A program made the translations under genes and the position numbers. Shown here one piece after another: positions 15,846 to 24,855 of a DNA stretch of 64,000 nt. The stretch covers positions 4,402,001-4,466,000 of the forward strand of contig NZ_CP014504.1 in the NCBI RefSeq assembly GCF_001590605.1. The letters are read 5' to 3'. The DNA is from Pedobacter cryoconitis. GTDB lineage: Bacteria > Bacteroidota > Bacteroidia > Sphingobacteriales > Sphingobacteriaceae. Under the pieces are notes generated by a model. That model worked only from the letters and a program-made list of their open reading frames with translations, did not search any database and was not told the origin of the DNA. Numbering within the stretch: the first letter of the stretch is position 1; each line of letters begins with the position of its first letter.

Positions 15846-17189
15846 TTGAAACACTTATTCATCAAATATTATATAGACCTTTTTCTGGGTAAAAGATTGT
15901 TTGCTGGTTTAGGCTTAATTATCAGCTTATTCCTGTTTGCTTTCTTTTTGCCGTGGTTAGGTGATTTGCCATATATCTGCTTCTGGGCATTCCTGCTGTT
16001 GGTCTTTATTGACCTGGTCTTATTATTTAGCGGTAAAGGAGTGTTTTTACGCCGCGATCTTCCCGAAAGACTAAGTAATGGAGATGACAATGAGCTTCAT
16101 ATTTATGTAGAGAGTTTTTTCAACTTCCCTATAAAGATTGGGATTATAGAGGAGATCCCTTTTCAATTTCAAAAGAGAGATTTATGGTTCAAAAGCAGGT
16201 TAAAGCCTGGAGAACATCAAACAATCACTTATACCTTAAGGCCAGTCAAAAGGGGTGAATATGAGTTTGGGGAGACGCGCCTGTATGTCCAGTCACCGCT
16301 GGGTTTGATTTCTCGCAGGTTTAATTTTGGAAAGGCCCATACTGTTCCCGTTTATCCTTCTTTTTTGCAGTTGCGTAAATACGAGCTGATGGCTATCTCA
16401 AACAGACTGACTGAGATAGGCATTAAGAAAATAAGGCGTGTTGGACACAGTATGGAATTCGACCAGGTGAAAAATTACGTGCAGGGTGATGATTACCGCA
16501 CGGTAAACTGGAAAGCAACCGCCAGAAAAGGTGAACTGATGGTGAATTCTTTTGTAGAGGAAAAAGCACAGCACATCTACTGTATCATTGATAAGTCGAG
16601 AGTGATGAAAATGCCCTTTGATGGGTTAAGTTTAATGGATTACGCAATTAATGCAAGCTTGGTCCTGTCCAATGTAGCCTTATTAAAAGATGACAAAGCA
16701 GGATTGATCACCATGTCGGAAAAGATAGGGAGTATAGTCCCCGCAGACCGCAGACCTGGACAACTGGGTAAAATAATGGAGGTTTTATATAAAGAAAAGA
16801 CCCAATACCTGGAAAGTAATATTGAAGCGCTGCACCTGGCTATCCGCAGTGTAATCAAGCAGCGGAGCCTGATTTTGTTTTTCACGAATTATGAAAGCAT
16901 GTCTGCTTTACACAGACAGCTTCCTTTTTTAAAACATATCGCTAAATTTCATTTGCTGATGATCGTCTTTTTCGAAAATACAGCTGTCAAATCCATGCAT
17001 GATTTACCCGCCCGGGATGTGGAAGGGATTTATATTAAAACCATTGCAGAAAAGTTTGTCTACGAAAAGCGGCTCATGGTCAAAGAATTGGCAAAACATG
17101 GTATTCTCAGTATCCTGACTTCACCAGAAAATTTAACAGTCAATGTAGTTAACCGTTATCTGGCTATTAAAGCACAACAGAAAATCTAA
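15846..17189 (+). CDS. DUF58 domain protein, MoxR partner
   Basis: 447 aa from a TTG start at 15846; no in-frame ATG occurs until well inside the conserved part, so TTG is the best choice. Two N-terminal membrane helices (about 18-36 and 42-58) are followed by a beta-rich region and the DUF58 core: RRVGHSMEFDQVKNYVQGDD, YRTVNWKATARKGELMV, and a VWA-like segment IYCIIDKSRVMKMP. It is thought to work with MoxR at the membrane. It ends the operon; the next gene is convergent. Confidence 0.92.
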   Translation: MKHLFIKYYIDLFLGKRLFAGLGLIISLFLFAFFLPWLGDLPYICFWAFLLLVFIDLVLLFSGKGVFLRRDLPERLSNGDDNELHIYVESFFNFPIKIGIIEEIPFQFQKRDLWFKSRLKPGEHQTITYTLRPVKRGEYEFGETRLYVQSPLGLISRRFNFGKAHTVPVYPSFLQLRKYELMAISNRLTEIGIKKIRRVGHSMEFDQVKNYVQGDDYRTVNWKATARKGELMVNSFVEEKAQHIYCIIDKSRVMKMPFDGLSLMDYAINASLVLSNVALLKDDKAGLITMSEKIGSIVPADRRPGQLGKIMEVLYKEKTQYLESNIEALHLAIRSVIKQRSLILFFTNYESMSALHRQLPFLKHIAKFHLLMIVFFENTAVKSMHDLPARDVEGIYIKTIAEKFVYEKRLMVKELAKHGILSILTSPENLTVNVVNRYLAIKAQQKI

Positions 17190-17205
17190 CTTAACACCAG
17201 TTCCT

Positions 17206-18159
17206 CTAGCTTAATACGAGTTCCATTTGTATATTACAACGTTCATATGGAGTAATCCGTCCAGCTACTTTCACAAAACCTAATTTATGGTATAAATTAA
17301 TAGCCGGTTTGAGAATCGTATTGCTTTCCAGGTATATTTTCTGAGCACCCAGTTCTTTTGCCTTCTGAGCGATCGCACTCCCCAATAACCAGCCAATACT
17401 TTTTCCCTGTACAGCCGGTGACACAGCCATTTTAGCCAGCTCATAATCATAATCCGGATCATTCATTTTGATCAGCGCACACACGCCCACAGGCTCGCCT
17501 TCGTAAAGCGCAACCAATATATAACCACCCTTATCCAGGATATAACCCTGAGGATCATCAAGTGCGTTATAGTCTGCTTGCTCCATTTTAAACCAGTTGG
17601 AAATCCATTGCTCATTTAAGGCCCTGAATGCCTGCTGATATTCTGGTATATAATTCACAATAGTGACTTCTTTGCTTTCCCGTTCTTTTTTAATTTCCTG
17701 CACGCGGCGTAAAAGTGTTTTCTGTCCTAATAAGAACTCCCACTCTTCCATGGCTTTCCATAAATCGTTTCTGGATTGTGCCGCGATATCTGCTACTGCC
17801 TTATCCAGATCAGCGTATTGATTTTGTATTTTTACGGTGATCTCGTCTCCTTTTGGGGAAAGGCTGACCATATTTCTTCTACCGTCGGTTTCATCTTTTT
17901 TCTCGTCAACCAAACCTTTTTTTGCCATCTCTCCAATAATCTTACTGACCGAAGGATGGGAATGACCAATTTCTTTAGCGATCGCAGTAATGGTCATCGC
18001 CTCTCCCTGTGAAAGCACATAGAAAACCGGAAACCATTTCGGCTGCATATCAATATCATAACACTGATAAATCTGAGCTGCATCTTCTGTGATCTTCTCT
18101 GTCAACATCCGCAACCTGCTTCCTATTGCCTTTTTACCTACCTGATTGAAAAACTCCAT
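17206..18159 (-). CDS. MarR-type regulator fused to a GNAT acetyltransferase
   Basis: 317 aa. Residues 1-150 are a MarR winged helix (YVLSQGEAMTITAIAKEIGH as helices 2-3, then SHPSVSKIIGEMAKKGLV as the recognition helix and DETDGRRNMVSLSPKG as the wing). Residues about 165-317 are a GNAT domain with KMAVSPAVQGKSIGWLLGS (acetyl-CoA motif) and NLYHKLGFVKVA. Such fusions are known and probably acetylate a small molecule or protein while controlling their own gene. A perfect palindrome covering 18171-18194, just upstream of the start, is a candidate operator. Confidence 0.9.
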   Translation of the reverse strand: MEFFNQVGKKAIGSRLRMLTEKITEDAAQIYQCYDIDMQPKWFPVFYVLSQGEAMTITAIAKEIGHSHPSVSKIIGEMAKKGLVDEKKDETDGRRNMVSLSPKGDEITVKIQNQYADLDKAVADIAAQSRNDLWKAMEEWEFLLGQKTLLRRVQEIKKERESKEVTIVNYIPEYQQAFRALNEQWISNWFKMEQADYNALDDPQGYILDKGGYILVALYEGEPVGVCALIKMNDPDYDYELAKMAVSPAVQGKSIGWLLGSAIAQKAKELGAQKIYLESNTILKPAINLYHKLGFVKVAGRITPYERCNIQMELVLS

Positions 18160-18170
18160 GGTGTATACCT

Positions 18171-18194
18171 ATTTACGTAACTGATTACGTAAAT
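18171..18194. promoter_or_regulatory. palindromic operator candidate for the MarR-GNAT gene
   Basis: Perfect inverted repeat ATTTACGTAA-CTGA-TTACGTAAAT, 12 bases upstream of the ATG. Size and symmetry suit a MarR dimer, and the place over the likely promoter suits autorepression. Confidence 0.65.
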
Positions 18195-18338
18195 ATAGTA
18201 AGTATTTCTATAATTCAAAATACACCTCGTATTTTTTGTGATCCTGGTGACGAATATCATTGGATAATATGACAGGCATCACAGCTAAACAGCCTGTTTA
18301 TCACCACTTTTACTTTAGTGAAATAAACATCCTTTGCT

Positions 18339-19271
18339 ATGAACACGATAACCGTACTGACCGATTTTTCCGACAATGCAGAAAATGCCGCACGCTATGC
18401 TTTATGCCTGGCACAACATCTTCATGCAAATCTTACACTTCATAATTCCTTTTTAGTACCCATGGCCGAACCTTTAGGAGGGCAAGTTTACTGGTCAATG
18501 GAAGATTACAATATTTTACAAAAAGATAGTGAAGAAAAATTACGTGCGCTGGGTACAAAACTAGCAGAAGAACTCTCCACTTTGCCGATTAATGCCTACA
18601 GACCTGTTATAGACTTTAAATGTCAGGAAGGGCCTTTATACCGGTCTATCAATAAATTATCAGCAGACAGAGATTTAATGTTATTGGTGATGGGTACACA
18701 TCGCAAGGGCTTGGGTTCATTAATTATGGGTAATCATATGCGCGAAATTATAGGTGCTGTGCCCCTGCCTGTGCTGATCGTACCAGAAAACCAAAGTTTT
18801 AAGAAGCTGGACAAGTTTGTTTTTGCAACAGATATGGAGGATAGCGATCTGAATATCATTCAGGCGCTTGCCGAATTTGCAAAACCATCTCATGCAGAGA
18901 TTACATTGGCGCATATACAACATCCGGATACGCCAGAGGCAGATACTAAAAAATTAGTTACTGGTTTTCTGGAAGATGTAGCCAATAAAATAAACTACCC
19001 CAAAATTTATTACCGGGCAGTAGAACATACGCCTGTTAAAGCAGGTTTAAAATGGCTTGCAGAAAATGTGACTTGTAATGTATTCGTAATGGTACATCGC
19101 CATAAAACTTTTCTGGAACAGCTTTTTAATTTAAGCAATACACAAAAGATGGCGGCAAATACCAATTTACCGCTGCTGATCTTCCCCTGTGCAGAAAATG
19201 TTGCGCTGGGATTGAACGCAAACCTGGAATCTGGCTATCAGGAAAATATAATCGCTTCGGTGATCGGTTAG
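18339..19271 (+). CDS. tandem universal stress protein (UspA x2)
   Basis: 310 aa with two Usp domains (about 1-148 and 150-285). Domain 1 starts ITVLTDFSDNAENAARYALC and ends in the ATP-binding pattern GTHRKGLGSLIMGNHMREII; domain 2 starts FVFATDMEDSDLNII and keeps only a weaker VMVHRHKTFLEQLF version of it. So domain 1 probably binds ATP and domain 2 may not. Usp proteins respond to stress or starvation in the cytoplasm. Monocistronic, with its own terminator. Confidence 0.9.
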   Translation: MNTITVLTDFSDNAENAARYALCLAQHLHANLTLHNSFLVPMAEPLGGQVYWSMEDYNILQKDSEEKLRALGTKLAEELSTLPINAYRPVIDFKCQEGPLYRSINKLSADRDLMLLVMGTHRKGLGSLIMGNHMREIIGAVPLPVLIVPENQSFKKLDKFVFATDMEDSDLNIIQALAEFAKPSHAEITLAHIQHPDTPEADTKKLVTGFLEDVANKINYPKIYYRAVEHTPVKAGLKWLAENVTCNVFVMVHRHKTFLEQLFNLSNTQKMAANTNLPLLIFPCAENVALGLNANLESGYQENIIASVIG

Positions 19272-19321
19272 CCTGATATTTAAAAAAAGTTATAGCATAA
19301 GCAAATTTTCAATCCCAAATC

Positions 19322-19357
19322 AAAAGGCCATTCTTTAATCAAGGAATGGCTTTTTTT
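19322..19357 (+). terminator. terminator after the universal stress protein gene
   Basis: Stem GCCATTC / GAATGGC extended by A-T pairs, followed by seven T residues. Confidence 0.8.
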
Positions 19358-19452
19358 GCTGATTCATCTTTTCAAAATAGCAACCAATTGTCTGCCAAAT
19401 CTCAAAATATCCTACTAATAAAATATATACTATAGATTTAGTAGTTTATTTA

Positions 19453-19460
19453 TATATTTG
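19453..19460 (+). promoter_or_regulatory. -7 box TATATTTG of the riboswitch-SusCD transcript
   Basis: Exact TAnnTTTG match 30 bases before the riboswitch. It would start transcription near 19467, so that the whole aptamer is in the leader. Confidence 0.6.
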
Positions 19461-19489
19461 CCCGACAATTAGCTGTTCATTGATTTCTA

Positions 19490-19596
19490 ACTTATCAAGA
19501 AAGACCGAGGGAAAGGCCCTGTGAAGTCTTAGCAACCTATACACCCAAATTGTAAAAGGTGCTAACTCCTATCCACTTTAAGCGGAAAAGATAAGT
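19490..19596 (+). ncRNA. SAM-I (S-box) riboswitch in the leader of a SusCD operon
   Basis: All conserved S-box blocks are in order: P1 5' strand CTTATC (19491-19496), AAGA and the kink-turn/pseudoknot region with GAGGGA (19507-19512), GGCCC, TGAAG, AGCAACC (19531-19537), the P3 block GGTGCTAACTCC (19558-19569), and the P1 3' strand GATAAG (19590-19595). The aptamer binds S-adenosylmethionine and normally turns genes off when SAM is plentiful. The start codon of the SusC gene is 135 bases further on. The sequence between shows no strong T-tailed terminator, only a short TGACAG/CTGTCA pairing, so the switching mechanism is unclear. Confidence 0.9.
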
Positions 19597-19730
19597 GACA
19601 GATATACCCGAAAATAAATTGGTTGCTGTCATCTATTCCCTTAATTATTCCTGATAAATAGAGTTGTTCAAAGAACGTTATGCGTAATAAATTGAATTAA
19701 ACACACCAATTATATAACTAGACCATTAAT

Positions 19731-22700
19731 ATGTATAAAACTTACAAATACTTATTTGGGATCCTGCTATCCTTTATAATCGTACAGACTGCTGCGGCAC
19801 AAACCGCTAAAATTACCGGGGTGGTCACCGAGAAATCTAACGGGCAACCTATCCCTGGCGTGAGCGTTTCTGTTAAAGGAACAAATACTGGTACACAAAC
19901 TGATGGAAATGGTAAATTCTCTATCACCGCCAAACCAAATGATATCTTAAAAATTATATCTATTGGCTATGCGGCTCAAGAACTCAAAGTAACTTCAGCA
20001 AACGCGATAGCTATACAATTAGATGAATCTTCTAATGAACTCAGTGAAGTTGTGGTTACAGCTTTGAACATCCCTAAAGAGAAAAAATCATTAGGTTATT
20101 CGGTACAGGAGTTAAAATCAAAAGATATCTCCGAAGCGAAAGAAACCAATCTGTTAAATTCCATATCTGGTAAGGTAGCAGGGGTACAGATCACCAATAG
20201 CCAGGGAGATATGGGTTCGTCCAGGATTATTATCCGTGGGGAAACTTCTATATCAGGAAACAATCAGCCACTATTTGTGATTGATGGAGTGCCAGTAGAT
20301 AATTCACAAAACTTACGCTCAGACGGCTCACGTGATTTTGCGAATACGATTTCAGACATCAATTCGGAAGATATTGAATCGATGAGCGTACTGAAAGGCC
20401 CTAACGCGGCTGCCCTGTATGGCTCCCGTGCAGCGGCAGGTGTAGTATTGATTACCACTAAAAAAGGTAAAAATGCTCAAGGTTTAGGTATCAGCGTGAA
20501 TTCCAATGCCACCTTTTCTACTTTGTTAACTATTCCATCTTATCAGAATTCATTCGGACAAGGTGCCAATGGCCAATTCAGTTATGTAGATGGTAAAGGC
20601 GGAGGCCTGAATGATGGCGTAGATGAAAGCTGGGGCCCAAGATTAGATGGTCATTTAATCCCACAATTCAACTCTAACGGAGTACCAGTGCCTTTTATCG
20701 CACATCCGGACAATGTACGTGACTTCTTTAAAACGGGTTACACTTTGAATAATGGAATTGCAATTTCAGGTTCAGGAGATAAATATGATTTACGTTTCTC
20801 TTACAATAACCTGGATCAGAAAGGTGTTATTCCGAACTCTTCTCAATCAAAAAACTCATTCCTGCTAAATACGACTTATAAAATAACACCAAAGCTGACT
20901 TTCAATGCCTCAGCTAATTATGTAAACACAAGTGCAAACTTACCTGGTTCAGGTGGAAAAAGAGCAAGCAGCACGATGTTGCAGTTTACCTGGTTTGGCC
21001 GTCAGGTTGATGTAGAACAACTCAAGACCTACAAAGATGCCAATGGAAAAGATATCAACTGGAACAATAGTTATTATAGTAATCCATATTTTGTTGCCTA
21101 CGAAAACACAGTTGGTCAGGTTCGTAACAGACTCATTGGAAGCGCAGAACTGAACTACAAAATAATAGATGGTTTATCAGCAAACTTCAGAACAGGTAAT
21201 GATTATTATACTGAACGCAGAAAAATAAAAATTGCTTATGGAACGAATGGTACTCCATTCGGTTCTTATGAAGAAGATGCTTATACTTTCAACGAGAACA
21301 ATACGGAAGGAAGACTGGATTTCACCAAAAAATTAAATGCTGATTTCAACCTTGATCTCTTATTGGGTGGAAACATAAGAACAACTACTTTTGAAAACAA
21401 CGACCAGAAAGCTCCTAAATTAGCGATCAATAACCTGTATACGCTTATTAATTCACGTGATCCGCTGATCTCGTCTAACATCTATAATAAACAAAGGGTA
21501 TACAGTACATTTGGTTCTGCGCAACTGGGCTTCAGAAATTATGCCTATCTGAATCTTACAGCCAGAAATGACTGGTCATCAACCCTGCCCGCTCAAAATC
21601 GCTCTTATTTCTATCCTTCGGTCAATGCGAGTTTAATCCTTACCGAAGCATTTGATATCAAAAATGACGTGCTGAACTTTGCCAAACTTCGTGGTGGATG
21701 GTCTCAGGTTGGTAAAGATGCCACTCCTTATCAATTGATTAATAATTATTCTTTCACCGCTCCGTTTGATAGTAACCCGCAACAAAATTTAAGTGATACA
21801 GATCTGAATCCGAATTTGAAACCAGAGATGACCAAATCTGCCGAAGCAGGTTTTGAGCTTGGCCTTTTCAAGAACAGAGTCCGTTTTGATTTCAGTGTAT
21901 ACAATAGCAACAGTGTGAATCAGATCTTGAGCCTGGATGTAAGCCCGACTACAGGTTTCTTAAAGAAACTGGTTAATGGGGGTACGATTAACAACAAAGG
22001 AATTGAAGCGCAACTTGGGGTAACACCTGTCAAAACAAAAAACTTTACCTGGGATATCAATGTGAATTATTCCATGAACCGTAGTAAAGTAAAAGATCTT
22101 TATCAGGGTGTACAGAGTTACCAGCTGGGCGTTGATGGATCAGTGCAGATTCTGGCTACTGTCGGACAACCTTATGGTAGCATTTTCGGAACTGCTTATG
22201 CCCGGAATCCTGCCGGAGATATTATTGTTGGCGCAGACGGGACACCACAGGCAAGTCCTTCTAAAAAAGTCCTTGGAAAATATACACCAGACTGGTTAGG
22301 CGGGATTACCAATAGTTTCACTTACAAAAGAATTAATTTAAGCGTGTTGGTTGATGCACATGTTGGCGGTAAAATTTATTCAGGGACCAATGCGACCGGA
22401 ACTTATACAGGCGTACTGGCCTCTACCCTTCCGGGTCGTGGCGCTGAAAATGGTGGATTAACTTATTATAAGAATGCTGCTGGTAAAGCTGTACAAATTA
22501 CCTCTGGTGTTGCAGCTCCTGCAGGTGCAACAACCTATGATGACGGTATGGTTTTCAGAGGCTCTTTAGCAGATGGCTCATCAAACAATACGATTATCTC
22601 TGCCAGTCAATATTATAAATCATTGAATAATATTGATGAAGCATCTGTTTACAGTGCAACTTATATCAAACTGAGAGAAATCAAATTAGGTTATACTTTA

Positions 22701-22898
22701 CCCGACCAATGGATAAAATCTATTGGCTTGCAAAGCGCAACGATTTCAGCTGTTGGCAGAAACTTATTTATCCTGCATAAAAATGTACCTAACATAGATC
22801 CTGAATCTGCGTTCAACACAGGTAATGGACAAGGTCTTGAAGATCTTGGACTGCCCACTGTCCGTACTATCGGTTTCAATCTTAATTTCAAATTCTAA
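19731..22898 (+). CDS. SusC/RagA-type TonB-dependent outer-membrane transporter, under SAM riboswitch
   Basis: 1055 aa. Signal peptide (about 1-23, ending TAAAQ), carboxypeptidase-regulatory-like domain (about 27-110, ITGVVTEKSNGQPIPGVSVS), plug domain with the SusC-type sequence SMSVLKGPNAAALYGSRAA (about 220-240) and a C-terminal beta-barrel ending in an aromatic (NLNFKF). No STN domain, so no direct sigma-factor signalling. It would import a nutrient with the SusD encoded next. The riboswitch leader suggests the nutrient supplies methionine, another sulfur compound or a SAM precursor; no catabolic enzyme nearby tests this. Confidence 0.93.
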   Translation: MYKTYKYLFGILLSFIIVQTAAAQTAKITGVVTEKSNGQPIPGVSVSVKGTNTGTQTDGNGKFSITAKPNDILKIISIGYAAQELKVTSANAIAIQLDESSNELSEVVVTALNIPKEKKSLGYSVQELKSKDISEAKETNLLNSISGKVAGVQITNSQGDMGSSRIIIRGETSISGNNQPLFVIDGVPVDNSQNLRSDGSRDFANTISDINSEDIESMSVLKGPNAAALYGSRAAAGVVLITTKKGKNAQGLGISVNSNATFSTLLTIPSYQNSFGQGANGQFSYVDGKGGGLNDGVDESWGPRLDGHLIPQFNSNGVPVPFIAHPDNVRDFFKTGYTLNNGIAISGSGDKYDLRFSYNNLDQKGVIPNSSQSKNSFLLNTTYKITPKLTFNASANYVNTSANLPGSGGKRASSTMLQFTWFGRQVDVEQLKTYKDANGKDINWNNSYYSNPYFVAYENTVGQVRNRLIGSAELNYKIIDGLSANFRTGNDYYTERRKIKIAYGTNGTPFGSYEEDAYTFNENNTEGRLDFTKKLNADFNLDLLLGGNIRTTTFENNDQKAPKLAINNLYTLINSRDPLISSNIYNKQRVYSTFGSAQLGFRNYAYLNLTARNDWSSTLPAQNRSYFYPSVNASLILTEAFDIKNDVLNFAKLRGGWSQVGKDATPYQLINNYSFTAPFDSNPQQNLSDTDLNPNLKPEMTKSAEAGFELGLFKNRVRFDFSVYNSNSVNQILSLDVSPTTGFLKKLVNGGTINNKGIEAQLGVTPVKTKNFTWDINVNYSMNRSKVKDLYQGVQSYQLGVDGSVQILATVGQPYGSIFGTAYARNPAGDIIVGADGTPQASPSKKVLGKYTPDWLGGITNSFTYKRINLSVLVDAHVGGKIYSGTNATGTYTGVLASTLPGRGAENGGLTYYKNAAGKAVQITSGVAAPAGATTYDDGMVFRGSLADGSSNNTIISASQYYKSLNNIDEASVYSATYIKLREIKLGYTLPDQWIKSIGLQSATISAVGRNLFILHKNVPNIDPESAFNTGNGQGLEDLGLPTVRTIGFNLNFKF

Positions 22899-22903
22899 TT
22901 CCC

Positions 22904-24337
22904 ATGAAGACAAAATATATACCTCTTTTATTATCCGGTTTATTGCTGATTGCTGCCACTTCTTGCAAAAAAGATCTGACAGACACCAATGTAGATCCCA
23001 ATGCATCAAAAGATGCGCAACCCGAATTCCTGTTAACGGCTGCAATTAAGAATACATCCGACACTTATTGGGGCACAACCAATAATATGAATTCAAGTTT
23101 GCTGTTTGTACAACACTGGGCAAAAATCCAGTATACAGATCCGGACAGATATATTTTCAGTAATACCGCTTTTCAGGATTTATGGACAATTGGTTACCGC
23201 CAGGGAATTGTAAACCTGAACCAGTTGATTAAACTGGCAGATGCCCAGGGAAACACCAACTATAAAGGTGTTGCTCTTGTATTGAGATCATGGATATTCG
23301 CTTTGGAAACTGATGCCTATGGTGATGTTCCTTACTCACAAGCTGGTGATATCACTCAATTCCTGACGCCAAAATATGATGCACAAAGAGACGTATATCT
23401 GGGCATATTAAGTGATTTAAAAGCTGCACAAGCAAGTTTAGATCCTGCTGGAAAAGCAATTCTGGGCGACGTTATTTATGCCAATTCAATTGCGAACTGG
23501 AAAAAGTTTGCCAACTCCCTGCGTTTAAGAATTGCTTTACGGATTGCTGACCGCGAACCGGCATTAGCGAAACAGGTTATTGCAGATATACAGACAGAAG
23601 GTGGAACTTATATCAGTTCAAATGCTGAGAATGCACAATTGAACTATAAGGCATCTCCAAATCAAAATCCAATCAGCAACCTGTTTGACACCCGTGATGA
23701 TTACAGGATCAGCAAGACTATAGTGGATCAGTTAACTGCTTTAAACGACCCTCGCCTGCCTGTATATGCAAGCAAGGCAGTAAAGACACAACTTTATACC
23801 GGCGTGCCTAATGGCTTGCTTACAGGTGATGCTGCGGCATTGGGTTTAACAAGTACTTCAAAGCCGGGTGCTTATTTTATTGCACCTACTGCCCCTGCAG
23901 TAATTATCAGTTATGCAGAGCTATTATTTGACCGTGCAGAAGCTGCTGCCAGAGGATTTACGGGCGAGAATGCAGCTGCACTTTATAGTCAGGCCATAGA
24001 GGCTTCTTTATTACAATATGGTATCTCTACGACTGATATTGCGACTTATAAAGCAAGAGCAGATGTTCAATATGATGCTTCAAATTATAAAAAATCAATT
24101 GGAAACCAGAAGTGGATTGCCTTGTTTGGTCAGGGTTTAGAAGCTTTCGCAGAATGGAGAAGATTGGACTATCCTGTACTTACTCCGCCTGTTGCAGGTG
24201 CATTGAATGGTAAGATACCGGTAAGGTTCATTTACCCGGGTAACGAACAGTCTTTAAATCCTGAGGGTTATAAAGCGGCAGTGGCACATCAGGGAACAGA
24301 TGCCTTAACCACAAAACTTTGGTTTGATGTAAATTAA
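22904..24337 (+). CDS. SusD/RagB-type outer-membrane lipoprotein (SusD-like 2 group)
   Basis: 477 aa. Lipoprotein signal with lipobox ATSC (Cys at about 21) followed by KKDLTDTNVDPNAS, typical of the group. TPR-like helices follow, with SWIFALETDAYGDVPYSQA (about 142-160), a motif shared by this SusD branch, and EAFAEWRRLDYP near the end. It forms the lid of the SusC channel and binds substrate. Starts five bases after the SusC stop. Branch members often go with peptide or unusual-glycan uptake, but the substrate is not readable. Confidence 0.92.
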   Translation: MKTKYIPLLLSGLLLIAATSCKKDLTDTNVDPNASKDAQPEFLLTAAIKNTSDTYWGTTNNMNSSLLFVQHWAKIQYTDPDRYIFSNTAFQDLWTIGYRQGIVNLNQLIKLADAQGNTNYKGVALVLRSWIFALETDAYGDVPYSQAGDITQFLTPKYDAQRDVYLGILSDLKAAQASLDPAGKAILGDVIYANSIANWKKFANSLRLRIALRIADREPALAKQVIADIQTEGGTYISSNAENAQLNYKASPNQNPISNLFDTRDDYRISKTIVDQLTALNDPRLPVYASKAVKTQLYTGVPNGLLTGDAAALGLTSTSKPGAYFIAPTAPAVIISYAELLFDRAEAAARGFTGENAAALYSQAIEASLLQYGISTTDIATYKARADVQYDASNYKKSIGNQKWIALFGQGLEAFAEWRRLDYPVLTPPVAGALNGKIPVRFIYPGNEQSLNPEGYKAAVAHQGTDALTTKLWFDVN

Positions 24338-24443
24338 GGATCACATTTATAAATGTTTTATTGGGATTATCATTTTATTAATTCTTCAGAATCTTATAAA
24401 TTTATCATATAAATCATTGATATTTAAGGAGACCGTTTAAATT

Positions 24444-24851
24444 ATGAGAATTCTACTTGCTTTAATTACTTGTTGTCTCCTGCTTTTTTCCTGCAAAGGA
24501 TCTTCTGCGGTAACTGATCAGACCACAACCCAACAGGAGAAAACTGCCCTTGATAGTTCATCATCAACTGATGCAGATGCTGAAGAGAATGTGAAGGTAG
24601 CTGGTGTTCCGCAAAAGGCTTATACTGTTGCTGCATATGTAGCTAAAAACAACAAAGCTCCACAGGGTTATGTTGGCGGCACAGTCTTCAAGAACCGCGA
24701 AGGGCTATTACCGCAGGGGGTAGCATATAAGGAGTATGATGTGAACCCCAAAGTCAAAGGGCAGAACAGAGGGACTGAACGAATTATAATTGGAGCAGAT
24801 GGCACCCGGTATTATACCGGAGATCATTATAAAACATTTACAAAATTTTAA
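24444..24851 (+). CDS. barnase-type ribonuclease lipoprotein
   Basis: 135 aa. A lipoprotein signal (LLFSC, Cys17) and a Ser/Thr/Asp-rich spacer (about 18-50) precede a microbial RNase domain of the barnase type. All four catalytic residues are in place: Glu97 (YKEYDV), Arg109 and Arg113 (GQNRGTERI), His128 (TGDHYKTFTKF), and GGTVFKNREGLLP is the usual central motif. Barnase cleaves RNA after guanosine. The lipobox implies membrane attachment outside the cytoplasm. The inhibitor is encoded five bases downstream. Whether the gene shares the SusCD transcript, 106 bases upstream, is unknown. Confidence 0.88.
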   Translation: MRILLALITCCLLLFSCKGSSAVTDQTTTQQEKTALDSSSSTDADAEENVKVAGVPQKAYTVAAYVAKNNKAPQGYVGGTVFKNREGLLPQGVAYKEYDVNPKVKGQNRGTERIIIGADGTRYYTGDHYKTFTKF

Positions 24852-24855
24852 AGAC

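Noticed and set aside
19597..19730. Intrinsic terminator as expression platform of the SAM riboswitch
   Set aside because: Only short pairings (TGACAG/CTGTCA, CTATT/AATAG) and no T tract were found, so no terminator is claimed.
24790..24855. Longer N-terminus for the barstar protein
   Set aside because: It lies inside the RNase coding end in another frame. The ATG at 24856 gives a normal barstar start.
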